Assembly: GCA_024331125.1 (NCBI GenBank)
Contig: JANDJI010000002.1
Location: 310,001-374,000, forward strand
Direction of reading: 5' to 3'
DNA length: 64,000 nucleotides
DNA from: Nitrospira sp.
Lineage (GTDB): Bacteria > Nitrospirota > Nitrospiria > Nitrospirales > Nitrospiraceae
Position 1 is the first letter of the stretch. Every line of letters begins with the position of its first letter. The position numbers and the translations under genes were made by a program. Below, one piece after another: positions 17,123 to 24,799 of the stretch. The notes beneath the pieces were generated by a model, which saw only the letters and a program-made list of their open reading frames with translations, did not search any database and was not told where the DNA came from.

Positions 17123-17900
17123 GGCGATGTCGGTTCCGCATTGGAGCATCGACGGGTTGCCGGTAGGAACGCACAAACTGTTGCGTTCCTACGTGCAAGA
17201 CGTGATCAAGTCCTTCGGCGATCGGTTGGAAGCCGTGCTGCTCTACGGAAGCGCCGCGCGGGGAGACTTCCTGGCGGGACGGTCGAATCTGAACATTCTG
17301 CTGGTCGTGTCGTCCTGCGAGCTGTCCGTTTTGAAGCAGTATGTTCCGCTGCACGCGAAATGGGGCAAGGAACAGATCGTGGCGCCGTTGTTCCTCACCG
17401 GCGACGATCTCCGAGCCTCGGCGGCGGTCTTTCCGCTTGAGTGCCAGGACATTCGAGACTGTCATCGCCTGTTGTGGGGCAAGGACCCCTTCGTCGGATT
17501 CGGTGTCGATCATCGTCATCTGGCCGGTGAAGTCTTGCAGGGGCTGCGGGGGAACCTGGTACGCCTCCGGCAGCGATTGGTGGAAGGAGAGGCGACAGGC
17601 GAAGCCATGACGATCCTGCTGAGCTTGTCGATTACGTCGTTGTTGCCGGTGCTGCGGGGCGTGCAGCGGCTCTTGGACAGACCGGTTCTGTTTGACGGGG
17701 AATCGCTGCTCAAAGATCTGGAAGTCTGTTGCGAGACCGATCTCGCGGCCTTGCGGGAGGCCTGGTCGCTCAAGCGCGGTCATCGCTCGCCGGGGCGGCT
17801 CGAGGTGCCGCGCTTGATGGATCGTTATCTCGAGAGCCTCGGGCGATTCGTGGTGTCGGTCGAACGGCGGCTAGGACAGCTACAGGCAGGGCGGTCATGA
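17112..17900 (+). CDS. Nucleotidyltransferase-fold protein with altered metal site
   Basis: About 262 residues. Near residue 40 it has the polymerase-beta-type motif L-L-Y-G-S-A-A-R-G-D-F-L-A-G-R-S, but the two metal-binding acids that normally follow (S-D-x-D) read S-N-L-N-I-L-L. The fold is recognisable; metal-dependent nucleotidyl transfer is doubtful. Downstream are alpha-helical stretches rich in L and R, as in two-domain aminoglycoside-adenylyltransferase-like proteins. Start at ATG 17112 overlaps the monooxygenase by 11 bases; ATG 17127 is an alternative. The stop overlaps the TPM gene start (ATGA). Confidence 0.75.
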   Translation: MSGEAMSVPHWSIDGLPVGTHKLLRSYVQDVIKSFGDRLEAVLLYGSAARGDFLAGRSNLNILLVVSSCELSVLKQYVPLHAKWGKEQIVAPLFLTGDDLRASAAVFPLECQDIRDCHRLLWGKDPFVGFGVDHRHLAGEVLQGLRGNLVRLRQRLVEGEATGEAMTILLSLSITSLLPVLRGVQRLLDRPVLFDGESLLKDLEVCCETDLAALREAWSLKRGHRSPGRLEVPRLMDRYLESLGRFVVSVERRLGQLQAGRS

Positions 17901-18661
17901 GAAAGGTGCGACTCAGCCATCGTTTGCTTCACCTGACCGGTTTCGTCCTGGCGATGGGCCTCATGACCGCGGGAACGGGGCAAGGCCAGTCTCCCTATTA
18001 CGAGCATCTCAAAGAGCGAGTTCCGCTTCCCGGTCCGCTCGGCTACGTGAGCGACCATGCCCAGGTGTTGGATCGCGAGTGGAAAGAGCGCATTCGCTCG
18101 GTGTGCCAGGATCTGGAACGAAAAACCGGCGTCGAACTGGTCGTGGTGACGGTTCCGACGATCAAACCCTTTCCCTCGGCCAATGAGTATGCGACCAGGC
18201 TGTATGAGAAATGGAACATCGGCTCCACGCAACAAGAGCACGGCATCATGCTGCTGGTCGCCGTCGGGGAGCGGCAGGCGGCGATTGCGTTGGGACGTCG
18301 GATGATGCCGATCATCACGCCCGACGTCAGAAGAGACGTGGGAAATCGCTACCTGTTTCCGGCGATTGAACGCGGCGATTTTGGAGACGGGCTCTATCGA
18401 ACCGTGGTGGCCTTGGCTTCCCCGGCTCAGGATGTTCGCGTCGGCGACCTCCCCCATACGCACATGAAGGGACTGGGGTTTTGGTTGACGGTGCTGCTGA
18501 GTGCGGTCGCCGCTTCGACCTTTTGGTTTATCAGCCGCCCCGACCTGCGTCACCCCTACCGCCGCGTGCAAAGGGGAGAGTATTGGGGGATCGGAGGGGG
18601 TGGATTCGGCGGCAACTGGGGCGGGTTTGGCGGCGGGACCAGCGGAGAGGGATGGCGGTAG
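17897..18661 (+). CDS. TPM-domain (TLP18.3/Psb32/MOLO-1) membrane protein with Gly-rich tail
   Basis: 254 residues: signal peptide (about 1-30), a TPM domain starting at G-P-L-G-Y-V-S-D-H-A-Q-V-L-D (about 50-190), a transmembrane helix (F-W-L-T-V-L-L-S-A-V-A-A-S-T-F-W-F) and a C-terminal tail made mainly of Gly, Trp and Phe. This YgcG-like architecture is common in bacterial envelope proteins; the TPM domain is thought to act in protein quality control or as an acid phosphatase, with no firm role in bacteria. Last gene of the coupled set; its ATG overlaps the preceding stop by 4 bases. Confidence 0.88.
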   Translation: MRKVRLSHRLLHLTGFVLAMGLMTAGTGQGQSPYYEHLKERVPLPGPLGYVSDHAQVLDREWKERIRSVCQDLERKTGVELVVVTVPTIKPFPSANEYATRLYEKWNIGSTQQEHGIMLLVAVGERQAAIALGRRMMPIITPDVRRDVGNRYLFPAIERGDFGDGLYRTVVALASPAQDVRVGDLPHTHMKGLGFWLTVLLSAVAASTFWFISRPDLRHPYRRVQRGEYWGIGGGGFGGNWGGFGGGTSGEGWR

Positions 18662-18756
18662 CGCAATGGTGTCGTCGTTTCAGCCGTTTCATCTGAAAGC
18701 GGAAAGGCCGATGTAGCCGTTCTCCTTGTGTTCCCTCGCCGCGAACGTTCGTATCG

Positions 18757-19944
18757 ATGAGTCACGGATTCGATCAAGAAGCCCCTTACCAGGGGCCGGC
18801 GTTCTTTTCGATGGGATTCCGGCCGTTCTTTTTGAGCGCGGCCCTGTTTGCCGGAATTGCCGTTCCCTTGTGGGTTTTCATGTTCAGCGGGGTCGAGGGG
18901 CTGACGGTTCGCTACCCGCCGAGGCTGTGGCATATCCACGAAATGGTCTTCGGGTTTCTGCCCGCGGTCATCATGGGGTTCATGTTGACCGCCGTTCCCA
19001 ACTGGACGGATCGGCCGCCTATCAGGGGGATCGAGCTGATCGGACTCTGGTCTCTGTGGCTCGCTGGGCGGCTGGTAATCGCAATGCCGTGGGTCGATGC
19101 GTCCCTCGCGGCGGTGGTGGACAGTGTCTTTCTGATGGCGGCTGCCGGACTGATCTGGCGGGAAATCGCCATGGCGCGCAGTTGGAGACATGCGCCGATG
19201 GGGGTATTGGTCAGTCTCTATGCCCTGGCCAATATCGCGTTTCACATTCTGACGTTGGAGGGACGGAGCGCGGATCTTCCTCCTCGAATGGCGCTGGCCG
19301 TCATTCTGGTGTTGCTGACGGTGATCGGCGGGCGGATCATTCCGAATTTCACCGAAGAGTTTTTTGAGATGCGGGGAAGGCCGGAACGGCCGGCGCCGTT
19401 TTCCCGGTATTATGATGGACTGGCGATTCTGCTCGTGGTCCTCTCCGGCCTGGTCTGGACGTGGTCGCCTTATGAAAAGGTGACCGGTTGGTTGTTCGTG
19501 CTTGCCGGCGTCGTGAACGCCGGCCGTCTCGCACGTTGGCGAGGTTGGCTGACCTGGCCGGAGCCGCTGGTCTTGGTGCTGCATGTGGGCTACGCCTGGG
19601 TGGTGGCATCGTTGCTGCTCTTCGGAGGATCGTTGCTCGGGATCTGGTTGACGCCGGCGGACGCGTTGCATGCGTTGACGACGGGCGCCATCGGCGTGAT
19701 GACGTTGGGGGTCATGACCCGTGCCAGTTTGGGCCACACGGGGCGGCCCCGCCACGCCGGGCCCTTGACGGTCACCATCTATCTTTTGGCGTTTCTCGGC
19801 GCCCTCATTCGGGTCTTCGGTCCGGCTGCCGGCCTCGAGAGCCATCTCGCGATGGGCTTGGCGGCGGCAAGCTGGAGCGGCGCCTACGCGCTCTTTGTTC
19901 TGTCCTACGGCCCGTTGCTGTTGCAACCAAGTCTGGATGAGTGA
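18757..19944 (+). CDS. nnrS: NnrS family membrane protein
   Basis: 395 residues with about 12 hydrophobic segments. It matches NnrS, a haem- and copper-containing membrane protein linked to relief of nitric oxide stress in denitrifiers. Characteristic pieces are F-F-S-M-G-F-R-P-F-F-L near the N-terminus, L-W-H-I-H-E-M-V-F-G-F with the conserved His pair (about 58-66), L-T-A-V-P-N-W-T and G-G-R-I-I-P-N-F-T in the middle. It stands about 95 bases after the TPM gene and is probably transcribed separately. In a nitrite- or nitrate-metabolising cell it fits protection against NO. Confidence 0.92.
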   Translation: MSHGFDQEAPYQGPAFFSMGFRPFFLSAALFAGIAVPLWVFMFSGVEGLTVRYPPRLWHIHEMVFGFLPAVIMGFMLTAVPNWTDRPPIRGIELIGLWSLWLAGRLVIAMPWVDASLAAVVDSVFLMAAAGLIWREIAMARSWRHAPMGVLVSLYALANIAFHILTLEGRSADLPPRMALAVILVLLTVIGGRIIPNFTEEFFEMRGRPERPAPFSRYYDGLAILLVVLSGLVWTWSPYEKVTGWLFVLAGVVNAGRLARWRGWLTWPEPLVLVLHVGYAWVVASLLLFGGSLLGIWLTPADALHALTTGAIGVMTLGVMTRASLGHTGRPRHAGPLTVTIYLLAFLGALIRVFGPAAGLESHLAMGLAAASWSGAYALFVLSYGPLLLQPSLDE

Positions 19945-19958
19945 CGATAGGAGGAAGT

Positions 19959-20039
19959 ATGTTCGTTGTGCATCAGATCATGCGTGTGAGGTCGGGTTGT
20001 TTTCGGCGGATTTCTTCATCGGCTGTGCTCACGGCCTGA
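19959..20039 (+). CDS. Possible 26-residue small ORF with a strong ribosome binding site
   Basis: ATG 19959 is preceded by AGGAGG at 19949-19954 (4 bases spacing) and encodes 26 residues (M-F-V-V-H-Q-I-M-R-V-R-S...). The Shine-Dalgarno has no other obvious user: the next gene starts at 20108 with its own GAGGAG. It could be a leader peptide or the remnant of a gene; nothing in the peptide is recognisable. Confidence 0.22.
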   Translation: MFVVHQIMRVRSGCFRRISSSAVLTA

Positions 20040-20107
20040 ATCCGAACCGCAGTCGCAGATTCACCGGCGGGCCAAGCCAAGAATTCATTCCTTAGAGGAG
20101 AACAGCC

Positions 20108-20881
20108 ATGAGTCATTTCTGCATCCGGAGTCGTGTCCGGTTTGGAATGAGCGTCTGCGCCGCTCTGGCATTATTTGCATCCGGTTGTTCGACGACGGCC
20201 GACCAAACCAAGAAGGGATCAACCTCTTCTCACGACCTCACCGATGCCGTGATCGAACGATACATCCGCGCTCATCCTGAAGTGATCGTCCAATCGCTGC
20301 AGGCCATGGAGGCGAAACGCCGGGCGGAGCTACAGGAGCGCCAAAAGGTCGCCCTTGCGACAAAGCAGAACGAGCTGCTGCACGATCCGTCGTCGCCGGT
20401 CAGCGGCAATCCGAAGGGCGAGATCACACTGGTCGAGTTCTACGACTATCGCTGCGGCTACTGCAAGCGGGCCGCGTCGGCCGTCACGCAACTTCAAAAG
20501 GAAGATCCACGGGTGCGGGTGGTCTACAAGGACTTCCCCATTCTGGGCGAGCCGTCCGAGCTCGCGGCCAAGGCCGCGCTCGCGTCTCAGGTACAAGGGA
20601 AGCACCAGGTCTTTCACGAGGCGTTGCTTGCGTCGCACGCCGACATGACCAAGGATGAAATTTTGAAGATCGCCGCCGGCGTGGGTCTCGACGTGAAACG
20701 CCTGGAAGCGGACATGGCCGACCCTCAGTGGCAGGTCGTCATTGACAAGAATCGGGCGCTGGCCGAGGAACTCGGCATCTCGGGGACGCCCGGCTTCATC
20801 GTCGGCACGGAACTGGTGCCCGGTATGCTGGATTTGGACGGATTAAAAGAACTCATTGCGCGAGCGGGGCAGAGGAAATGA
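20108..20881 (+). CDS. DsbA-family thiol-disulfide lipoprotein (Com1/DsbG-like)
   Basis: 257 residues. The signal peptide ends in a lipobox (L-F-A-S-G-C27), so it is anchored to a membrane on the periplasmic side. A helical region (D-A-V-I-E-R-Y-I-R-A-H-P-E-V-I) precedes the thioredoxin fold with the redox pair C116-G-Y-C119 and a cis-Pro in I-S-G-T-P-G-F-I. This arrangement matches the Com1/DsbA-like oxidoreductases that introduce or shuffle disulfides in exported proteins, perhaps cytochromes c here. GAGGAG lies about 9 bases before ATG 20108. Confidence 0.9.
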   Translation: MSHFCIRSRVRFGMSVCAALALFASGCSTTADQTKKGSTSSHDLTDAVIERYIRAHPEVIVQSLQAMEAKRRAELQERQKVALATKQNELLHDPSSPVSGNPKGEITLVEFYDYRCGYCKRAASAVTQLQKEDPRVRVVYKDFPILGEPSELAAKAALASQVQGKHQVFHEALLASHADMTKDEILKIAAGVGLDVKRLEADMADPQWQVVIDKNRALAEELGISGTPGFIVGTELVPGMLDLDGLKELIARAGQRK

Positions 20882-21112
20882 TTGATCATTGGAAATGCAC
20901 TGGTACAGCACGGGCTGCAGGTGTTCGCAGTCTGCTGGATGGGATGTAAACCTATTCAAGGCAGTGTGTAATCCCGACCCGTATAAGAACCCGCGCTCAA
21001 TGGTCCCGTAGTCGCAACCCATTGAAATGGCAACGGTCATGGCGTATTGTTCGCGAACCGTAGGGGCGTGTTAATTGGACTGGAACTGGAAGATCCGGCT
21101 CTTATGCGGATC

Positions 21113-21135
21113 GGCCTAACCATTGTTTGTTAGCC
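21113..21135 (+). other. attI-like inverted pair of integron core boxes
   Basis: GGCCTAAC (21113-21120), 8 bases, then GTTAGCC (21129-21135): two inverted core boxes arranged like the simple site of an integron attI (in attI1, CCTAA, short spacer, GTTAGGC). The next gene starts 4 bases after the right box (ATG 21139), the usual cassette geometry. No integrase gene lies in the 230 bases to the left. A degraded attC end is an alternative reading. Confidence 0.45.
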
Positions 21136-21138
21136 ATC

Positions 21139-21801
21139 ATGTGCATAGCCGACTTCGTGCTCCGAGCAAGGCAACTGCTGGGTTCGATACTCACTGATCC
21201 TGGCGGGATCCTTTATAGCGCCAGTTCGACTTTGAAGCGAGGTGACTACTACTTCCTTGGCATGAACCCGGGAGGTAGCGGTGGCGACTCGATCGCCGCA
21301 TCACTCGATACTCTGCACACGCAGGCGTTGAACGCTTACCTGGATGAATGTTGGGAAAACAGGCGGGGCAGGTTCGAGAGTGGTGCTCACCCGCTTCAGC
21401 GGAATGCTCAGCGGCTCTTCGCCGCTATCGGAGTGCCGCTTCGTGATGTCTGCGCCAGCAACCTGATCTCCAGCCAAAGCCGAGCCGAATGTGGCTCTGG
21501 TTACCCCGATAAGGCACGCATCTGTTGGCCAGTTCATGAGCTCATCTTGGCGATTGTGCAGCCCCGGGCGATTCTCACATTTGGGCGTAAGCCTTTTGAT
21601 TTCGTTGCTCACCGATTAGAGGCTACGTTAGACGATCCGATGGCCACTGGTCGCGGAGGCTGGGTGTGTCGCGTCGCACACACGCGCACGCCACCGCGGG
21701 TTCTGGTTGGACTGCCGCATTTGAGTTGGTATCATCCTTCTGATGAGATTCTGTGTCGCATCACCAGCCTTGTCACTGCTCAGATGCGTAACAATGGCTA
21801 A
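21139..21801 (+). CDS. Cassette-borne uracil-DNA-glycosylase-like hypothetical protein
   Basis: 220 residues. Two spaced pieces recall the UDG superfamily: L-G-M-N-P-G-G near residue 40 (motif A, usually G-x-x-P-G) and L-P-H-L-S-W-Y-H-P-S-D-E near the C-terminus (motif B, usually H-P-S). N-L-I-S-S-Q-S-R-A and A-I-L-T-F-G-R-K-P-F also fit this fold. Catalysis is unproven. ATG 21139 directly follows a GTTAGCC box, and the TAA stop (21799-21801) lies inside the left box of the attC site that follows. Both are hallmarks of an integron cassette. No promoter of its own is evident. Confidence 0.72.
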   Translation: MCIADFVLRARQLLGSILTDPGGILYSASSTLKRGDYYFLGMNPGGSGGDSIAASLDTLHTQALNAYLDECWENRRGRFESGAHPLQRNAQRLFAAIGVPLRDVCASNLISSQSRAECGSGYPDKARICWPVHELILAIVQPRAILTFGRKPFDFVAHRLEATLDDPMATGRGGWVCRVAHTRTPPRVLVGLPHLSWYHPSDEILCRITSLVTAQMRNNG

Positions 21802-21876
21802 CATGCCGTTTCACCCGACGTCGGCTTCGCTACCTCCGGTCGCTCGGTCCGCCGCAGGTGAATGCCAGCGTTAAAC
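21796..21876 (+). repeat. attC (59-base-element-like) recombination site
   Basis: Left outer box GGCTAAC (21796-21802), 6-base spacer, left inner box TTTCACC (21809-21815); right inner box GGTGAAT (21857-21863), 6-base spacer, right outer box GTTAAAC (21870-21876). The outer boxes pair through TAAC/GTTA and the inner ones through TTCACC/GGTGAA. GTTAAAC fits the attC consensus GTTRRRY. Total 81 bases, within the known attC range. The stop codon of the preceding gene lies in the left box and the next start codon (21885) is 9 bases beyond the site. Confidence 0.75.
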
Positions 21877-21884
21877 TGTGCACG

Positions 21885-22530
21885 ATGCAATCTCGCACTA
21901 AGATACGACCGAGCAACCAACGCGTACGCAGGTTAGACCGCAAGCTGATGCAGCTCCTGCTGCGAATCACGATGGCTGCGATCACCCCGCCGATCTGGCG
22001 CCTTATTCGCGTGCCGGATCACTTTACCGTGCATCCAATTACATCGCGTGCTCCAAATCATTTTCAGTCATCTCGATTACCACCTTTATGCGTTCCAATT
22101 TGAGTCGCGTCACTTTGAGGCTCCGGACCCAGAGTCAGAGGCCGAAGATGCCACAAAAATCAGACTTTGCGATCTCGCGCTGTCTCCTGGATCTCAACTC
22201 ACCGATGTCTATGACTTTGGCGATAACTGGGAGCACAATATTGCTGTGGAGGCTGTGCTCCCGATGCCGTCGGAAAACGGGACGGACTGGTCGCCTCGGC
22301 TTCTCGATGGCGAACGAGCCGCACCACCGGAAGACGCCCGCGGACCACTCGGGTTCGTTGACGTGATGGAGGCCTTGAAGAATAGAGGCCATCCACAGCA
22401 CGAGGAGATTCGCAACTGGGTGGGAAGCCGGTACGACCCAGACAAATTCGACATGTGGGCAGTCATGCGCGAGCGTTGGCTGTCGCCGGGGTGCGGTGTA
22501 ATGATGGAGTGCTGCGATGAAACCCAATGA
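21885..22530 (+). pseudogene. Plasmid pRiA4b ORF-3-like protein, split by a one-base insertion
   Basis: The N-terminal part (I-T-P-P-I-W-R-L-I-R-V-P-D-H-F-T-V-H) runs in one frame from ATG 21885 to about 22034. The rest (Q-L-H-R-V-L-Q-I-I-F, then H-L-Y-A-F-Q-F, Y-D-F-G-D-N-W-E-H, G-E-R-A-A-P-P-E-D) runs in the +1 frame to 22530. Dropping one C at about 22035 joins them into a continuous family match, so this is a single frameshift: a real mutation or a base-calling error in CC. Proteins of this family are frequent in plasmids and integron cassettes; their function is not established. Second cassette after the attC site. Confidence 0.82.
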
Positions 22531-24259
22531 TCGTCATAGTGTTCTCGTCGATCAAGGCGCATTGACAACAGACAATCACACGCCGTTTGTTTCAAACAGC
22601 GTCGGCTGGAGGTTGACGTGGCATCCAATCGTTCTCATCACAGCGTTCCTATTCGGATTCGCTGGGGTGCAGGCGACGTATGGGGATCCCGGCTCCCAGA
22701 CACAGGAAAGCGAGACGGCCCAGATGCCGCTCCATCAGAACTTGGGTGTGCTTCACTACCCGATCACCACGAGTGTCTCGCTCGCCCAGAAGTACTTCGA
22801 CCAGGGATTGCGGCTGTACTACGCCTTCAACCACCAGGAAGCCATTCGGTCCTTTCAAGAAGGCGCACGGCTCGACCCGGCCTGCGCCATGTGCTACTGG
22901 GGCATCGCACTGGCCTACGGTCCCAATATCAATGCGCCGATGGATGCCGCGAGCGGTCGTCTCGCCTATGCCGCCATTCAACAGGCCGGCCATCATGCGA
23001 AACGGGCGAGCACGCGTGAGCAAGCCCTCATCCAAGCGCTCGGAGCGCGGTACACGGCCGATCCGTCGGCCGATCGTACTGACTTGGATGTCGCCTATTC
23101 GCGCGAGATGGCCGGTGTGGTGCAGCGTTTCCCCAATGACCCGGAAGCCAAGACGCTGTATGCGGAGTCGCTGATGGACTTGAGCCCGTGGGACTACTGG
23201 ACCGCCGACGGCAAGCCCAAGCCCGATACGACCACACTCTTGTCACAGCTGGAGCAGGTCTTGGCCGCCGAGCCGGACCATCCGGGTGCCAACCATTTCT
23301 ATATTCATGCGGTCGAGGCGGTTCAACCGGAACGGGCAGTCAGGGCTGCCGAGCGCCTCGCAGGCCTGATGCCAGGCGCCGGACATCTGGTTCACATGCC
23401 GGGCCATATTTACATCCGCGTCGGCCGGTACGAGGATGCCATCAAGGCCAATGAGCACGCGGTCCACGCCGATGAGACCTACATTCGAGACGAGGGCTCC
23501 CCGGTCGGTATCTATGTGCTTGGGTACTACCCACACAATTACGACTTCCTCGCGTTTGCCGCGAGCATGATCGGCCGTGAACAACAGGCCATCGCCGCCG
23601 CAGACAAGATCGCGGTTCTGGCGCCGAAGGAACTGTTGCACGAGCCAGACATGACGTTTCTCCAGCATCACCAGACCCGCAATCTGCAGATGCGCGTGCG
23701 GTTCGGTCGATGGAATGAACTGCTGAGCACGGATGCGCCCGCGCAGAATCTGCCATACGCCCGCGCCATCTGGCTGTACGCGCAAGGTCGCGCATTGGCG
23801 GCACGTGGGAACCTCAAGGCGGCCGGCGCAACGTTGACGCAGTTGCGCGCGATCGCTCAGGATCCCTCCGTGACGCCGCTGCGGCTTGAATTCAACCGAG
23901 CCGGCGCCGTCCTGGGTATTGCTACGGAGGTGCTTGCCGGCCACATTGCCGCGGCGAAGGGCGACCTGCCCGGGGCGATCGATCATCTGTGGGAGGCAGC
24001 GCGGCGCGAAGACGCGCTCATCTACGGTGAGCCGCCAGAGTGGTCGGTGCCCGTGAGAGAGGAACTCGGCGTTGTGCTGGTCAAGGCGGGGCGCCCGGAC
24101 GAGGCCGAGCAGGTGTTTCGTGACGATCTGAAGCGGTTTCCCAAAAACCTCTGGTCTCAACAAGGCCTTGCCGAAGCCCTCCGTTTATTGAATCGTGAGA
24201 CGGAGGCCGAGGCCTTGGACGAACGCGTGCGCGCCATCCGCGCAGGGACTCCCCAATAA
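22517..24259 (+). CDS. Tetratricopeptide-repeat protein with signal peptide
   Basis: 580 residues. A hydrophobic segment at about 36-55 (I-V-L-I-T-A-F-L-F-G-F-A-G-V-Q-A) acts as signal peptide or anchor. The rest is TPR-like helical hairpins: Y-F-D-Q-G-L-R-L-Y-Y-A-F-N-H-Q-E-A-I-R-S-F near the start, G-R-Y-E-D-A-I-K-A-N in the middle, G-R-P-D-E-A-E-Q-V-F near the end. A C-A-M-C pair lies in the first repeat. TPR proteins scaffold complexes; the partner is unknown. It starts 14 bases inside the frameshifted cassette gene, and its true start may be later, closer to the hydrophobic segment. Confidence 0.8.
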   Translation: MKPNDRHSVLVDQGALTTDNHTPFVSNSVGWRLTWHPIVLITAFLFGFAGVQATYGDPGSQTQESETAQMPLHQNLGVLHYPITTSVSLAQKYFDQGLRLYYAFNHQEAIRSFQEGARLDPACAMCYWGIALAYGPNINAPMDAASGRLAYAAIQQAGHHAKRASTREQALIQALGARYTADPSADRTDLDVAYSREMAGVVQRFPNDPEAKTLYAESLMDLSPWDYWTADGKPKPDTTTLLSQLEQVLAAEPDHPGANHFYIHAVEAVQPERAVRAAERLAGLMPGAGHLVHMPGHIYIRVGRYEDAIKANEHAVHADETYIRDEGSPVGIYVLGYYPHNYDFLAFAASMIGREQQAIAAADKIAVLAPKELLHEPDMTFLQHHQTRNLQMRVRFGRWNELLSTDAPAQNLPYARAIWLYAQGRALAARGNLKAAGATLTQLRAIAQDPSVTPLRLEFNRAGAVLGIATEVLAGHIAAAKGDLPGAIDHLWEAARREDALIYGEPPEWSVPVREELGVVLVKAGRPDEAEQVFRDDLKRFPKNLWSQQGLAEALRLLNRETEAEALDERVRAIRAGTPQ

Positions 24260-24799
24260 CACAGTCATAGGGCCATACCGCCAGAGTCGTCATCATCCGG
24301 CTTGTTACCAAGGCGGAGCCGGAGAGGGGAGCGACGGCGTCGCGCGATTGCTCCTCTCTCGCCGGCGATGCTTGACGAAGCCGGCGAATCGACTGAGAAT
24401 GACGGGGCGTTGTCGCCTGGCCCGTGATGCCCGCTGTAGGCGGCATCGCCCCATACCCACGTCTTCTGCCCATGCAGCAACTTAGGTAACACTTGGCTAT
24501 CGTGCACATTATCAAACGACACCTCCGCAAATGTCGGAGTCCATGGGCTCGCCTCCCGTTCAGTGCTGCGCAACGCGTAGTACATCAGACAGAGAGAATA
24601 AATCAGAGATTTCCTAGGCAATACCAATACGAAGTTGAAATCAACCTCGGCCGATCTTGGCGGTCTAGACGCTCCTCATGCGTCATTCGTCAATTGATGA
24701 GAGGGCGGTCAAGGGGTCTATGTCATATATGACCGATGGCAATTGACGGGCGAAGATTGACGGTTGACGCTTGTCGATTGACGAAACGCGAAGGCCGGG
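24260..24799. other. Gene-poor stretch with transposase debris and short repeats
   Basis: Holds an IS5-type transposase fragment (annotated separately), a perfect 12-base palindrome GTCATATATGAC (24722-24733) and a cluster of degenerate CGTCA/TGACG units (24679-24695 and 24734-24785). No intact gene is visible. It separates the TPR gene from the end of the exporter operon. Confidence 0.5.
24424..24534 (-). pseudogene. IS5-family transposase fragment
   Basis: The minus strand encodes T-F-A-E-V-S-F-D-N-V-H-D-S-Q-V-L-P-K-L-L-style residues followed by G-D-A-A-Y-S-G-H, which matches the central DDE region of IS5-family transposases (second catalytic Asp in W-G-D-A-A-Y). Only about 37 codons are preserved; sequence on either side is unrelated. 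A decayed insertion sequence. Confidence 0.65.

Noticed and set aside
18556..19926. Long antisense frame over nnrS, very rich in Gln, Arg and Pro
   Set aside because: Composition is that of a mirror frame of a membrane protein; nnrS is clear on the other strand.
20843..21040. 65-codon minus-strand frame left of the cassettes, considered as an integrase remnant
   Set aside because: No tyrosine-recombinase box (R...H-x-x-R...Y) is present and it overlaps the end of the DsbA-like gene.
22531..22620. A second attC after the frameshifted cassette
   Set aside because: No pair of outer boxes with matching inner boxes could be found; the TPR gene already overlaps this end.
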